A DNA stretch of 61,130 nucleotides from Helicobacteraceae bacterium (GTDB lineage: Bacteria; Campylobacterota; Campylobacteria; Campylobacterales; Sulfurimonadaceae): contig JAMONY010000082.1 in the NCBI GenBank assembly GCA_027066325.1, forward strand, positions 1 through 61,130, given 5' to 3'. A program made the translations under genes and the position numbers. This document shows, piece after piece, positions 15,724 to 25,624 of the stretch. Under the pieces are notes generated by a model that made no database searches, was not told where the DNA came from, and saw only the letters and a program-made list of their open reading frames with translations. Positions within the stretch are counted from its first letter, which is position 1. Each line of letters begins with the position of its first letter.

Positions 15724-16653
15724 TTAGCGTTTTAGAAGATAGTCTATAGCCCCAAGCGCTGCTATAGCACCATCAGAAGCAGCACATACTACCTGTTTTG
15801 GAGCCTCTATTCTTAGGTCTCCAGCTGCATATAGACCATCTATATTGGTTCTCATGTTAAGATCTACTACAACCTGTCCATTTGTGCTCATGTTGCATAG
15901 AAAATTATCACTACCTATCGATAAGACACTATTGTTAACATTGTGACCTACAAGCACAAAAACACCTGTAGTAGGCAGATCTACAACACCTTTGTCGCTA
16001 TTAACTTTAAGTCCCAATACTCCAGAGTTGTCACCATACACCTCTGATACAGTTGCATTGATAATGATCTCTATGTTGTTGCACTCCAATACACGCTCTA
16101 TTGTACTTGGAGCTGCACGAAATGTATCACGACGATGGACTATGTATACCTTTGAGCAGATTTTAGATAGGTGTAGGGCTTCCTCTAGCGCGGTATTTCC
16201 ACCACCTATGACTGCTACCTCTTTATCTTTGTAGAAAAATCCATCACAAGTAGCACAACTGCTAACTCCTCTACCATAAAACTCATCTTCGCCATCAAAC
16301 CCAGCTCTTTTTGGTGTTGAGCCGGTGCAGACTATGACGGTAGCAGCTCTATCTATAACACCATCACTTCGCTCAATCAAAAAGGCATCATCTTTTTTAG
16401 AGACCTTAATCACTTCTGCCATCTCGTGGACTAATCCAAACTTTTGACACTGTTGTGGCCAAGGCATCATGAGATCTAGACCAGATATATCACCAACAAC
16501 ACCAGGATAATTCTCTATCTCAGAGCTCTGGGTGATCTGTCCGCCTGGCATCCCTTTTTCATACATAGTAACTTTTTTAAGTCCACCACGCGTTGCGTAT
16601 AGTCCAGCAGTAAGTCCAGCCGGACCACCGCCTATGATAGCACAATCTAACAT
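15724..16653 (-). CDS. trxB: Thioredoxin reductase
   Basis: FAD- and NADPH-dependent enzyme that reduces thioredoxin. The 309-residue length is typical. GGGPAGLTAG near the N-terminus binds FAD, the redox-active pair is C133-ATC136 (CATCDG), VIGGGNTALEEA binds NADPH, and GLYAAGDLR is the C-terminal FAD motif. Its ATG directly follows the trxA stop with no spacer, so the partner proteins are made from one message. Reduced thioredoxin also serves MsrAB at 3.6 kb. Confidence 0.97.
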   Translation of the reverse strand: MLDCAIIGGGPAGLTAGLYATRGGLKKVTMYEKGMPGGQITQSSEIENYPGVVGDISGLDLMMPWPQQCQKFGLVHEMAEVIKVSKKDDAFLIERSDGVIDRAATVIVCTGSTPKRAGFDGEDEFYGRGVSSCATCDGFFYKDKEVAVIGGGNTALEEALHLSKICSKVYIVHRRDTFRAAPSTIERVLECNNIEIIINATVSEVYGDNSGVLGLKVNSDKGVVDLPTTGVFVLVGHNVNNSVLSIGSDNFLCNMSTNGQVVVDLNMRTNIDGLYAAGDLRIEAPKQVVCAASDGAIAALGAIDYLLKR

Positions 16654-16971
16654 CTAGAGTTGCGCATCTATCTTCTGTGCAAACGCCTGTTTAGAAGCAG
16701 CGCCAACCATCTGATCTACCATCTCTCCATCTTTAAAGATCATAACAGTAGGGATTGAGCGTATGCCATACTTAGTAGCAATATCTTGCTGTTCATCTGT
16801 GTTGACTTTAGCTATTGTTGCTTTGCCATCATACTCTTCAGCAAGCTCTTCTATTACAGGAGCGATCATGCGACAAGGTCCACACCACGGTGCCCAGAAA
16901 TCTACAAGTGTAACACCCTCTTTTACAGTCTCTTCAAAGTTAGCGCCTGTAAGCTCTACATATTTGCCCAT
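16654..16971 (-). CDS. trxA: Thioredoxin
   Basis: A 105-residue thioredoxin. The active site is WAPWCGPCRM with C30 and C33, the cis-Pro segment is RSIPTVMIF, and the length is standard. It is a disulfide reductant for ribonucleotide reductase, MsrAB and other proteins. AAGGA lies about 7 bases before the ATG, and a minus-strand TATAAT at 17003-17008 is a likely -10 box. It is the first gene of a trxA-trxB-dapB-purF operon that runs on into the radical SAM, DUF234 and dioxygenase genes. Confidence 0.98.
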   Translation of the reverse strand: MGKYVELTGANFEETVKEGVTLVDFWAPWCGPCRMIAPVIEELAEEYDGKATIAKVNTDEQQDIATKYGIRSIPTVMIFKDGEMVDQMVGAASKQAFAQKIDAQL

Positions 16972-17002
16972 CTTTAATCCTTTTTTGTAAAATAACGGCT
17001 CT

Positions 17003-17008
17003 ATTATA
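17003..17008 (-). promoter_or_regulatory. Putative -10 box of the trxA operon
   Basis: TATAAT on the minus strand, 31 bases before the trxA ATG. A TTAACT 16 bases farther upstream is a weak -35 candidate. Confidence 0.5.
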
Positions 17009-17099
17009 CCTATGAAAAGTTAAAAGTTAACTTTTTTTAGATCCAAATAGGATAATTTTTATCTTATTTAAGCTACGATATAGATATTTAGAAGTATAT

Positions 17100-18182
17100 C
17101 TACGAGAGAGAGCTATAGTACCTTGTAACACTTTTGATATCAGAACCCATATTTAACAGTAGTAGATCAGCAACCACTAAAGCTGCCATGGCCTCACAAA
17201 CTATGGAGCCTCTAATCGCTACACATGGATCGTGTCTGCCTTTAAGGGAGAACTCTATATCTTTACCATCTGTTGTGATGGAGTGTTGATCTTTGAAGAT
17301 TGATGGCGTGGGTTTAAAGTGAACTCTAATTAGCACCTCATCACCACTACTAATACCACCTAAGATGCCTCCGCTATGGTTACTTAAGAAGCCATCTTTG
17401 TTCATCTGATCATTGTTTTGTGAGCCTCTTTTTTTAGCACTTAACATGCCATCACCAATCTCTACCGCCTTAGATGCATTTATGCTCATCATAGCGTCTG
17501 CTAAGAGAGCATCTAACTTATAATATATAGGCTCACCAAGACCTATTGGTAGATTGCAGATGCTCACTTGCACTACCCCTCCTACTGAGTCGTGATCATT
17601 TTTTGCATCTAAGATAACTTTTTGCATAGGGCTATCTTGACTCTTGTCTAGTGCGTATATTGGACTACTTTTAGCATACTCATAGTCTATCTGTTTAGAC
17701 TCTATCTCACCTATGCTAACTATGCCACTTCTAATATCAATACCCATCTCCTTGAGCATCAGCTTAGCAACTCCTCCAGCTGCTACTCTAGCAGCAGTTT
17801 CGCGTGCGCTAGATCTGCCACCACCTCTATAGTCTCTTATGCCATATTTGTGGTAGTAGGTAAAGTCTGCATGAGATGGACGAAAGAGGTCTTTGATAGA
17901 TGAGTAGTCTCTGCTCTTTTGGTCTTGATTGTAGATGATGAGGGCTATCGGTGTACCTGTGCTGTAACCATCAAATACTCCACTAAGTATCTCTACTTTG
18001 TCACTCTCAGATCTAGCAGTAGCAAACTCATTTTTACCTGGTCGTCTTCGATCTAGCTCAGACTGTAAAAATGTCTCATCTATTAAGATTCCAGCAGGTA
18101 CGCCATCTACAACACACCCTATAGCTTTACCGTGCGATTCGCCAAATGTAGTAAAGCTAAAGCGCTTACCAAAACTATTCAC
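17100..18182 (-). CDS. aroC: Chorismate synthase
   Basis: Last step of the shikimate pathway: makes chorismate from EPSP using reduced FMN. The 360-residue protein shows [18 protein letters not shown] near the N-terminus, [14 protein letters not shown] with the catalytic His, the [11 protein letters not shown] loop and the RHDPCVAIR segment near the C-terminus. All are diagnostic. Its ATG lies inside the end of rnc (8-base overlap), so the two are co-translated. Confidence 0.97.
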   Translation of the reverse strand: MNSFGKRFSFTTFGESHGKAIGCVVDGVPAGILIDETFLQSELDRRRPGKNEFATARSESDKVEILSGVFDGYSTGTPIALIIYNQDQKSRDYSSIKDLFRPSHADFTYYHKYGIRDYRGGGRSSARETAARVAAGGVAKLMLKEMGIDIRSGIVSIGEIESKQIDYEYAKSSPIYALDKSQDSPMQKVILDAKNDHDSVGGVVQVSICNLPIGLGEPIYYKLDALLADAMMSINASKAVEIGDGMLSAKKRGSQNNDQMNKDGFLSNHSGGILGGISSGDEVLIRVHFKPTPSIFKDQHSITTDGKDIEFSLKGRHDPCVAIRGSIVCEAMAALVVADLLLLNMGSDIKSVTRYYSSLS

Positions 18183-18858
18183 TCTGCTCTCCTTGTAACT
18201 GTTCTAGTGTTAATTGTGCTGCTATCTGTTGAGCCATTTTTTTACTTTTACCAGTTGATGATGCATACTCTTTGTCTTGTATAAAAACTGCTATCTTGAA
18301 CTCTTTTTGATGATCTGGACCACTTGAGCCTATGAGTTTGTAGAGTGGAGTTGTACCAAACCTTGCCTGTGTCAACTCCTGAAGAGCTGTTTTGTAGTCT
18401 CTAAATAGAGTATCTAGCGATATGCTATCATAGCCACTTTCAAGTAGCTTAACAGTCACTTTTTTGGCACTATTGAGTCCGCTCTCTAGATATATGGCTC
18501 CAATGATCGCCTCAAATGCATTTGAGAGTAGGGATGGTTTGTCTCTGCCGCCGTTATTCTGTTCTGCATTTGATAGGAGTATAAAGTCTCCAATATTTAA
18601 GATCTTTGCAAGGTGAGCAAAACCCTCCTCATTTACAAGCGATGCACGCATTTTAGATAGCTTGCCTTCATCATAACTTGGGAACTTTTTATATAGATAC
18701 TCACCAACGATAAGATCAAGAACAGCGTCTCCTAAAAATTCTAGTCGCTCATTGTCGTATGATTTTTTATGACTTTTATGTGTTAGAGCCTCTTCTAGTA
18801 AGATTCTATCTTCAAATCTATATCCAAGTAGCTCTTCTAATCTTTTAAAATTTAGCAT
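18175..18858 (-). CDS. rnc: Ribonuclease III
   Basis: Double-strand-specific endoribonuclease for rRNA and mRNA processing. The 227-residue protein has the catalytic signature [19 protein letters not shown], the second acidic site near [14 protein letters not shown], and a C-terminal double-strand RNA-binding domain ([11 protein letters not shown]...[19 protein letters not shown]). Domain order and length are standard. It overlaps rnhA by 14 bases and aroC by 8. Confidence 0.97.
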   Translation of the reverse strand: MLNFKRLEELLGYRFEDRILLEEALTHKSHKKSYDNERLEFLGDAVLDLIVGEYLYKKFPSYDEGKLSKMRASLVNEEGFAHLAKILNIGDFILLSNAEQNNGGRDKPSLLSNAFEAIIGAIYLESGLNSAKKVTVKLLESGYDSISLDTLFRDYKTALQELTQARFGTTPLYKLIGSSGPDHQKEFKIAVFIQDKEYASSTGKSKKMAQQIAAQLTLEQLQGEQSE

Positions 18859-19285
18859 TTAACCTCTTTTTACACTGCTCTGCACAGGCTCTTGCAATCT
18901 CATCACATCTTGTATTTTCAATGTGACCATTGTGTCCGCGCACCCAAGTAGCACTTACTTTGTGTGTTCTGCTGGCCTCTATGTACGCCTGCCATAAGTC
19001 AATATTTTTAACGCGCTTAAAGTCTCTTTTTATCCAACCATCTAACCACTCATTGATAGCTTTAACAACATATGAAGAGTCTGATACAACAGAGACTTCA
19101 CACGGCTCTTTGAGTGCTTTTAGACCCTCTATGACAGCTAAAAGCTCCATGCGATTATTGGTTGTATGTGGCTCTGCACCACTTACAATTCGTTCACTAT
19201 CTCCAAACTTTAAGATTGTTCCATATCCACCAGGACCTGGATTTCCTAGGGCTGAACCATCACTAAAAAGTGTTACTTGTTTCAT
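18845..19285 (-). CDS. rnhA: Ribonuclease HI
   Basis: Degrades the RNA strand of RNA-DNA hybrids. The 146-residue protein has the D-E-D-D acidic tetrad: [16 protein letters not shown] (first Asp), [13 protein letters not shown] (Glu), VVSDSSYV (Asp) and a final Asp in ENTRCDEIA, with GHNGHIEN before it. The ATG lies 23 bases inside the end of the TPR gene and has AAGG upstream. Standard length. Confidence 0.96.
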   Translation of the reverse strand: MKQVTLFSDGSALGNPGPGGYGTILKFGDSERIVSGAEPHTTNNRMELLAVIEGLKALKEPCEVSVVSDSSYVVKAINEWLDGWIKRDFKRVKNIDLWQAYIEASRTHKVSATWVRGHNGHIENTRCDEIARACAEQCKKRLNAKF

Positions 19286-20291
19286 GTCTGCCTTGTGTTA
19301 ATGATATATCAACTATAGTAGAGTCTATCTTATTGCACTTGCTACATCTTGCTTGTGCAAAAAGACTCATGTGGGCACAGTTTGTGCATCGGTACTCAAA
19401 CTGTAAAGATGCCATCTCTATGTCGTGAGTGCGAAGTTTGATCAAAACATCTAGTTCAAAAACTAGTGTGCTCTTAACAAAATCCACATACCCTTTTGCG
19501 CTATAGAGTCCAGATAGATACTCATCGGATGATATTATATCTAAATTGAGTGACTCTTTGTTAAGAGACCACAATATGTCTGTAATTTTTTTGGCATCTT
19601 GTACATTGAAGTGGCTCCAAGCTAGATGTGCATTGTTTACAAATAGGTACTCTAGAGCTCTTCTTGAGTGTAGATTTTGTTTAACTATATAGGTACATTT
19701 TTGCTCTGCAGATAGGGTTAAATCCTCCAATAACTTAAGTGTATTGAGGTGCAAGATCTCATCTTGTATGTAGAGTTCTAGCTCATTTAGTACCACAGTA
19801 ATTTCTAGTGCTTTGTCGTAGAGTTTCATCTTTTCATAGGTTAAAAGAAGGAGCTTGAGTGCCTCAACTGTTCTTGGGCGACGCGCTAACATCTCCAAGA
19901 GCGTCTTTTCACACCTCTGTAAAAATCCAGCTTTGAAGTATGTGCGTGCTAGAAGTATAAGTAGGTGACTCTTCTGTTCAGTGCTCTTAGATGAGTCGCA
20001 TAATGCCTGATAGATCTGTATCGCCATCTGAGTCTCACCATTACTGCTATAGCTTTGTGCTATCTGTAGCCATAATTTATCCGATATGCAACTGTGCTCT
20101 ATCTCCTGTTTTAACTCTTGATACGATGGTGAAGAGGAGAGAGAGTTTAAAAATCTACTGATCTGTTCGCTATCCTCTTTGGTGCGTATTCTAGTTGCCC
20201 AGTAGCTTACAAATGAGACTATAAATATAAGTGCAAAAAAGAGTATAATCCCAAAAAGTGGGTCTCTAAACTCTATAAAAAGGGTATCCAT
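19263..20291 (-). CDS. LapB-like TPR protein with N-terminal membrane anchor and zinc ribbon
   Basis: With the ATG at 20291 (GGAGG five bases upstream) the protein has 342 residues. A single membrane segment (about residues 8-28) anchors it, a helical TPR region follows (SDKLWLQIAQSYSSNG, LARTYFKAGFLQRCEKTLLEML), and the end carries CTNC...CSKC, a rubredoxin-like zinc ribbon. This order is that of LapB/YciM, which regulates lipopolysaccharide synthesis in E. coli; the same role here is an inference. An in-frame TTG at 20303 would add four residues but has no good ribosome site. It leads the rnhA-rnc-aroC operon. Confidence 0.75.
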   Translation of the reverse strand: MDTLFIEFRDPLFGIILFFALIFIVSFVSYWATRIRTKEDSEQISRFLNSLSSSPSYQELKQEIEHSCISDKLWLQIAQSYSSNGETQMAIQIYQALCDSSKSTEQKSHLLILLARTYFKAGFLQRCEKTLLEMLARRPRTVEALKLLLLTYEKMKLYDKALEITVVLNELELYIQDEILHLNTLKLLEDLTLSAEQKCTYIVKQNLHSRRALEYLFVNNAHLAWSHFNVQDAKKITDILWSLNKESLNLDIISSDEYLSGLYSAKGYVDFVKSTLVFELDVLIKLRTHDIEMASLQFEYRCTNCAHMSLFAQARCSKCNKIDSTIVDISLTQGRHETSNTF

Positions 20292-20341
20292 ATCTGCCTC
20301 CAAGTGTTGTTATTATACCTTTTTTGAGCTACAATATCCTC

Positions 20342-21739
20342 ATGCAAAACTTATATCAAGATATCGACATATTAGATAGAAGGTGCGTAGAGCTTTATGC
20401 GCTAAGTCAAGAGCTCATGATGGAGCATGCCGCTACTGCTATAGCAACATATGTAGCTCAAAACTGCACACTAGGCTCAAAGGTTCTCGTAGTTGCTGGA
20501 TCTGGCAATAATGGTGCTGATGGTATAGCGGTAGCTAGGCTACTTGAGGGAGATTTTAGTGTTGAACTAATGCTCCCTTATGGTGTTGGTTCTAAGTTGA
20601 CAGAGCTTCAGTTTAAGCGCGCTACTGCTACTAGAGTAGAGATCTGTAGTGCTGTAGCTTCTGAGTATAGTGTAGTTGTGGATGCACTTTTTGGTAGTGG
20701 CTTAAGTAGAGAACTTGATCTAGATTGTGTAGAGCTCATAGAGACTCTAAACTCTCTTGACGCACTGAAAATTGCTTGTGATGTACCAACGGGAGTCAAT
20801 AGAGATGGGCTAATTTTGAGCTCATGTTTTAAAGCAGATGTTACCATAACTATGGGTGCACTCAATAGATCACTATTTAGTGATATGGCAAAAGATATGG
20901 TTGGAGAGATTGTGGTTGCCTCTTTGGGTGTGAGTAGGTCAAAGTATGAGGTTGAGTCAAACTGGAAACTTCTTGATAGGTCTGATCTGAAGCTACCCTA
21001 TAGAGATAGAGAAGATGTTCATAAGGGTAGTTTTGGTCATTTAGGTGTTGTCTGTAGTGCTGCTATGAGTGGAGCGGCTATCATCAGTGCTAAGAGTGCG
21101 TTAAAGTTTGGAGCTGGACTAGTGACACTTCTAAGCCATGAGCAGATAGATAAACCGTATGAGATCATGTGTTCATATTCACTTCCACCTACATTAACTG
21201 CCATAGCAGTTGGCATGGGTCTTGGATGTGAGCACTCACTACTTGAACTAGGCGACATGTTATCTAACACTCTACCACTACTGCTAGATGCTGATATGTT
21301 TGAGCACCCTATGCTTTTAGAGCTATTGAAGCGTAAAAATGTTGTCATTACACCTCATCCTAAAGAGTTTGTAAAGATACTCAAACGCTCTGCTCTAGCT
21401 AAAATAGATACAGATCAGCTACAAAAAAATCGTTTTTTTTATGTGCAACTATTTTCTCAAAAGTACCCAAATATAACACTGCTTTTAAAAGGTGCCAATG
21501 TTATCATCGCTCAAAATGATAGCTACTACATCAATCCACACGGCACCTCAGTGCTTGCTAAAGGTGGTAGTGGAGATGTGCTTTCAGGCATGATAGGAGC
21601 ACTTTTGGCACAAGGTTACTCACCACTACACTCTGCCATACACGGCTCACTAGCACATACACAAGCAGCACTAAGCTATAGCGCAAATAGTTTTTCGCTC
21701 TCCCCTTCAAATCTCATAGACGCTCTTGAGTCTATATAG
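20342..21739 (+). CDS. nnr: Bifunctional NAD(P)H-hydrate epimerase / ADP-dependent dehydratase
   Basis: Repairs hydrated NADH and NADPH. The 465-residue protein has an N-terminal YjeF_N epimerase domain (VVAGSGNNGADGIAVARLL, VVDALFGSGLSRE, CDVPTGVN) and a C-terminal ribokinase-like dehydratase domain (KGSFGHLGVV, ITPHPKEF, and LAKGGSGDVLSGMIGALLAQG). The ATG at 20342 is chosen over a TTG at 20324. Its stop region overlaps the 3' end of the convergent diguanylate cyclase gene by 8 bases. It is divergent from the TPR gene. Confidence 0.94.
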   Translation: MQNLYQDIDILDRRCVELYALSQELMMEHAATAIATYVAQNCTLGSKVLVVAGSGNNGADGIAVARLLEGDFSVELMLPYGVGSKLTELQFKRATATRVEICSAVASEYSVVVDALFGSGLSRELDLDCVELIETLNSLDALKIACDVPTGVNRDGLILSSCFKADVTITMGALNRSLFSDMAKDMVGEIVVASLGVSRSKYEVESNWKLLDRSDLKLPYRDREDVHKGSFGHLGVVCSAAMSGAAIISAKSALKFGAGLVTLLSHEQIDKPYEIMCSYSLPPTLTAIAVGMGLGCEHSLLELGDMLSNTLPLLLDADMFEHPMLLELLKRKNVVITPHPKEFVKILKRSALAKIDTDQLQKNRFFYVQLFSQKYPNITLLLKGANVIIAQNDSYYINPHGTSVLAKGGSGDVLSGMIGALLAQGYSPLHSAIHGSLAHTQAALSYSANSFSLSPSNLIDALESI

Positions 21740-23087
21740 TTGGAGTAAAGGCACTATCTGTGTCGTACAGATGTTTGACATGAAATCTATTTCGTCCACT
21801 ATTTTTAGCGATATATAGAGCCTCATCAGCGCAGCTTAAACACTCATCAACAGTATCACTCTTCTGTGGCACATGTGTGCAGACCCCATAACTTAGCGTA
21901 ACACCAACCACTTTGTCTGCTGGCTCTTGAAACTGTGTGATACTATGTAGTTTGTGTTGAACTTCCTTAACAAGATTTAATGCATCATTTGAGGTAGTAT
22001 CAAATAGCACCATTACAAACTCTTCTCCTCCATATCTTGCTACCATGTCCGTTGAGCGCTTTAGTGCATCAGACAACATCTTTGCAACCTCAACAATAAC
22101 TTGATCTCCAACTAAATGACCGTAAGTGTCATTGATATTTTTGAAGTGGTCTAGATCACAGATGACTATAGAGATAGGTATGCTTTTTCGTTTACATATA
22201 TCCCACACTCTATGTAGGTGCTCTTGAAAGTAGTGGCGGTTTGCTATTTTAGTTAAGCCATCTGTGCGACTTAGCTCTATAAGCTTTTTATTGGCATACA
22301 TGAGAGCTTTTTCTGTTCTGACTCTTGAGTTTATCTCTGTCTGTAGCTTCATGTTGCTTTTATATAGCTCATGAGTGCGCTCTTTAACCTTCTCATCAAG
22401 ATCATGGTTTAGTAGATCTAGCTCACTTGTATGTTTACTAATCCTCTCTAACATATGAGTGATTGCCCAGCCAATTTTACTCACCTCAGTATCACCTTTG
22501 CTAAGCTGTAACTGTTCGCTATGTAGCGATTTTGGATCGTATGACTCCACCCATTTGACAAGTCTCTGAAGAGGTGCGAAGATATATATGAGAGCAAATA
22601 CTAACACTATAAACATAATAGCAACAATAGATAAAAAGCGTGCCTCAAATGAGCTCTGCTCAAGCTCCGCTTGTCTTAGCGCAAAGTTTAAAAATCCTAG
22701 CGATAGAAGACCTATATTTTTTTTATTTTGTGGATCTCTTAATGTCCGTTCAACAAAAAATATAGAGTTTTCATCTAGTATATCTCTGCTATATTTGTAG
22801 AGTACTTTTCCTTGGCTATCTATGAGCATTATAGTTGCTATGTCACCATTTTTCTCTGCTAAATCTGCAAAATAAGCTCTATTTTCATCATTGAGATCAA
22901 ATGCAACATTGATCTGCACAACTGGTAGTATGGTGTCCATGATAACATCATGGCGTACTCTTTCACTATCTTGGAGTATCTTTTTAAGTTCTCCTCTAAA
23001 GTGTGAGCCTGTAAACAGAAATAGCACCGCTACAAACAGTGTAACAACTATCAGTATACGAAACCAGATTGTGCTAAATAGATTCAT
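21732..23087 (-). CDS. Membrane diguanylate cyclase (GGDEF)
   Basis: Makes cyclic di-GMP. With the ATG at 23087, which overlaps the upstream stop as ATGA, the protein has 451 residues. Membrane segments at about 8-28 and 150-172 flank a periplasmic domain of about 120 residues. A HAMP-like linker and coiled coil (ELDLLNHDLDEKVKERTHEL) precede the cyclase. The active site is GGEEF at 353-357, and RSTD at 344-347 is a product-inhibition I-site at the usual five-residue spacing, so the enzyme should be active and feedback-controlled. The topology resembles YfiN. Co-translated with the YfiR-like gene and the TonB receptor. Confidence 0.9.
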   Translation of the reverse strand: MNLFSTIWFRILIVVTLFVAVLFLFTGSHFRGELKKILQDSERVRHDVIMDTILPVVQINVAFDLNDENRAYFADLAEKNGDIATIMLIDSQGKVLYKYSRDILDENSIFFVERTLRDPQNKKNIGLLSLGFLNFALRQAELEQSSFEARFLSIVAIMFIVLVFALIYIFAPLQRLVKWVESYDPKSLHSEQLQLSKGDTEVSKIGWAITHMLERISKHTSELDLLNHDLDEKVKERTHELYKSNMKLQTEINSRVRTEKALMYANKKLIELSRTDGLTKIANRHYFQEHLHRVWDICKRKSIPISIVICDLDHFKNINDTYGHLVGDQVIVEVAKMLSDALKRSTDMVARYGGEEFVMVLFDTTSNDALNLVKEVQHKLHSITQFQEPADKVVGVTLSYGVCTHVPQKSDTVDECLSCADEALYIAKNSGRNRFHVKHLYDTDSAFTPTI

Positions 23088-23605
23088 ATCCACCCACCTT
23101 TCCAGAGCTTGCTTACCCTTTTTAAGGAGTTACTAAAGCTTATGCCGTACTCTTTAGATGGTGATAAGTTCAGATACGGTTTCACACTCCTGCCTATATG
23201 AAGAGATAGTAGCACACCAAGATCTAGATAGCGACTACTATAGGACATTGTAAGCTTGTGATTGAGCTTAGCATACTTAACACTTTTAGCAATAATTTCA
23301 TCTGGAGCATCAAATAAAAATAGCATATGTGACCTGCTACACTCACTCTGCATTTTAACATAGTGCGAACTAACTGTTTTTATATTTTTGTACTTATGAT
23401 GCAGTGTCTGTTTAAATCTAAGAGCAACTCCATCATCAGTATTTTCACAAACTATACATATAGATAGGTGCTCTATATCTTTTGATACGCTACTCATCAT
23501 AAGTAGCTTTGGTGCTAGTGTTGCATGGGTATCTACTAGGAGAGTATCGTAGACATACCCCCAAAGAGAGTGTGATAGCAAGATGGTAGCAAGTATCAAT
23601 TTCAA
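23084..23605 (-). CDS. YfiR-like (DUF4154-type) periplasmic protein
   Basis: A 173-residue protein with a short signal peptide (MKLILATILLSHSLWG). The body matches the YfiR pattern by eye: an LSICIV strand, a CSRSHMLFLF strand with the conserved Cys, a LTMSYSSRYLDLGVLLSL segment and a C-terminal NLSPSKEYGISFSNSLKRVSKLWK helix. YfiR is a periplasmic repressor of the diguanylate cyclase YfiN. Its position here, four bases inside both the TonB receptor gene upstream and the cyclase gene downstream, supports a similar job. The family call rests on pattern recognition only. Confidence 0.6.
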   Translation of the reverse strand: MKLILATILLSHSLWGYVYDTLLVDTHATLAPKLLMMSSVSKDIEHLSICIVCENTDDGVALRFKQTLHHKYKNIKTVSSHYVKMQSECSRSHMLFLFDAPDEIIAKSVKYAKLNHKLTMSYSSRYLDLGVLLSLHIGRSVKPYLNLSPSKEYGISFSNSLKRVSKLWKGGWI

Positions 23606-25611
23606 AACAGATACTCAGCTTCAAAGTAGAAATTACGCCCTTCGCGGATATTGCCTCCAGGGTGTCTAGCGTAGTAGCTTGGATATTTTACGCTCTCATC
23701 AAACATATTGTTTACTGTTGCACGCAAGTTTAAACCGTTACTAGCTTGATAAGATAGTGTTGCATCAGCGGTGATATATGAGTCTATGCCTATGTTTGTC
23801 TCTCTATGATCAAACTGTTTGTTGCGTGGTATATCTCCTATATAGATACCCTTTAGAGATAGCGCTGTGCTTGGAGTTAAGAAGTGTATATAGTAGCTTG
23901 TTGCCATCCAGCTAGACACGGTTGGCATAAGTTGATCTGTTTGTGTGGAGTCTGGTGTTGTGTATGATGAGTGAGTGTATGAGAGGTCGATATGAAATCT
24001 ATCTTGCTCTAGCAGATAGAGATCTAGGGCAAGTTCTGCTCCGTATGTATCTCTATCTTTGCCGTTGCTATACTCAATGCCACCATCAATATCATCAATA
24101 TCTAGCGCATTGGCAATAGCAGTATAGTATGTGTTTAGTTGAACTCTTGTTTGTGAGCTGTTTGCAAAAATAGCTACAAGCTCTACAGTATCAGCTTGCT
24201 CTGCTTTAAGATCTCTATTACCAGCTCTTGTACCATCGCCCTCACCATACTCTTTGGTATACTGCTCAATCCAAGATGGTGTACGAAATGAGTGCCCATA
24301 ATTTAGCTTTAATTTTAGAGTCTCAAGTGGCTCATATACTAGCCCAAACTGTGTACTTGGACACCACTCTTGTTCAAATACATAATATTCAGCACGCACT
24401 GCAAGTAGCAGTATAAGCTCTGTATTAAGAGTAAAAGTATCGTTTATATAGAGCGAGGCTATCTCCTTTTTTAAGCCATCATCAATCATATCTCTTTTGC
24501 CATACGGGGATGCATTATCATCTATGTAGTTATCTACTAAGTCTATCATATGCCATGATACGCCAATGTTAATTTGGTGGCTATTGAAGTAGCTGCTACT
24601 AAGTGTAGATTTAGCTCTATACCCTCTCTCTTTCTCAGAGATATTAAACAGATATGGTATTGCTAGTTTATAGAAGATCACATAATCCATACCATCAAAA
24701 TCTAGCTTATATTCACTATATGAGGCTTTAAGATCTAATGTTGTTGATGAGTCTATGGAGTGTTTGTAGCCTGTCTCAATAAATGTATAACGCTCTTTTC
24801 TTTTTGCATTATTGGTTAACTCTAGCCTCTCACCCCACCCATAAAAGTTGCCTGTTGTATGCTCTTTTAGCCTACTTTTAATATAGAAGTTGCGATATGC
24901 TAGCGATAGTGCTAGACTGTAGTCATCTAGCTTTTCATTGGTTGTGTGCTCTCTTTGAAAGTTTACATCAGGCACATAGCTACTATCGACATGTAGGTGT
25001 TTGTCTGATTTTTGCAAATACGCATCAGCATCTAGAGCTATCTCATCAAAAATCTTCCTCGATATCTTCACTCCTCCTCTATAGTACTCATAGCTTCCAG
25101 CACCAATAAAAAGTGCATTATCACCACGACGCGTTACTATGTTAATCACGCCACTAAATGCACCTGAACCATATAGTGCAGATGCTGGACCTCTTAAAAC
25201 CTCTATGCGCTCAACTATATCTATGGGCATCTGCAGGTATGAGCTGGAGCTGCTAAAGATAGCCATATCGATAGGTACACCATCAATCTGTAGGCGCATC
25301 TTATCCGATGTATAGTTATTTGGACTATCTAGCCCCCTAACAATCACCTTTTTTGTACCTATTTGATCTATGCTAGTCTGTATGCCTGGTATGAGTGATA
25401 GAGCCTCAAAAACATCTTTGACACCAAGTAGGCGTAGCTGTTCATGTTTTAAGATTGAGATAGTAGATGGAGTGTAGTCTATGTTTAAATTGTTGCTGCT
25501 TATCTGCTCAGATGCACCTTCTAAAAGAGCGTTTAGCTCTTGATCATCCGCGCTACAAGCAACACTAAAAGATATAAACATGGTTATGATTAAAAAGTAA
25601 TATGATTTCAT
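23602..25611 (-). CDS. TonB-dependent outer-membrane receptor
   Basis: A 669-residue outer-membrane transporter or sensor. A signal peptide (residues 1-20) is followed by a plug domain (TISILKHEQLRLLGVKDV, GIQTSIDQIGTKKVIVRG, then IERIEVLRGPASALYGSGAF as VERIEVLRGPASALYGSGAF) and a 22-strand-type barrel ending with a typical aromatic terminus, YFEAEYLF. The ligand is unknown; siderophore, cobalamin or another chelate are possible. A minus-strand TATAAT at 25619-25624 lies so close to the ATG that the message may be leaderless. First gene of a receptor / YfiR-like / GGDEF operon. Confidence 0.92.
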   Translation of the reverse strand: MKSYYFLIITMFISFSVACSADDQELNALLEGASEQISSNNLNIDYTPSTISILKHEQLRLLGVKDVFEALSLIPGIQTSIDQIGTKKVIVRGLDSPNNYTSDKMRLQIDGVPIDMAIFSSSSSYLQMPIDIVERIEVLRGPASALYGSGAFSGVINIVTRRGDNALFIGAGSYEYYRGGVKISRKIFDEIALDADAYLQKSDKHLHVDSSYVPDVNFQREHTTNEKLDDYSLALSLAYRNFYIKSRLKEHTTGNFYGWGERLELTNNAKRKERYTFIETGYKHSIDSSTTLDLKASYSEYKLDFDGMDYVIFYKLAIPYLFNISEKERGYRAKSTLSSSYFNSHQINIGVSWHMIDLVDNYIDDNASPYGKRDMIDDGLKKEIASLYINDTFTLNTELILLLAVRAEYYVFEQEWCPSTQFGLVYEPLETLKLKLNYGHSFRTPSWIEQYTKEYGEGDGTRAGNRDLKAEQADTVELVAIFANSSQTRVQLNTYYTAIANALDIDDIDGGIEYSNGKDRDTYGAELALDLYLLEQDRFHIDLSYTHSSYTTPDSTQTDQLMPTVSSWMATSYYIHFLTPSTALSLKGIYIGDIPRNKQFDHRETNIGIDSYITADATLSYQASNGLNLRATVNNMFDESVKYPSYYARHPGGNIREGRNFYFEAEYLF

Positions 25612-25618
25612 AAGAGAT

Positions 25619-25624
25619 ATTATA
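25619..25624 (-). promoter_or_regulatory. Putative -10 box of the TonB receptor operon
   Basis: TATAAT on the minus strand with its downstream end only 7 bases from the ATG. If it is used, transcription starts at or next to the start codon. No Shine-Dalgarno sequence is visible before the ATG. Confidence 0.4.

Noticed and set aside
16972-17099. AAAAGTTAA/TTAACTTTT sequence before trxA as a terminator of aroC.
   Set aside because: The stem is short and entirely A-T, and it overlaps the probable trxA promoter.
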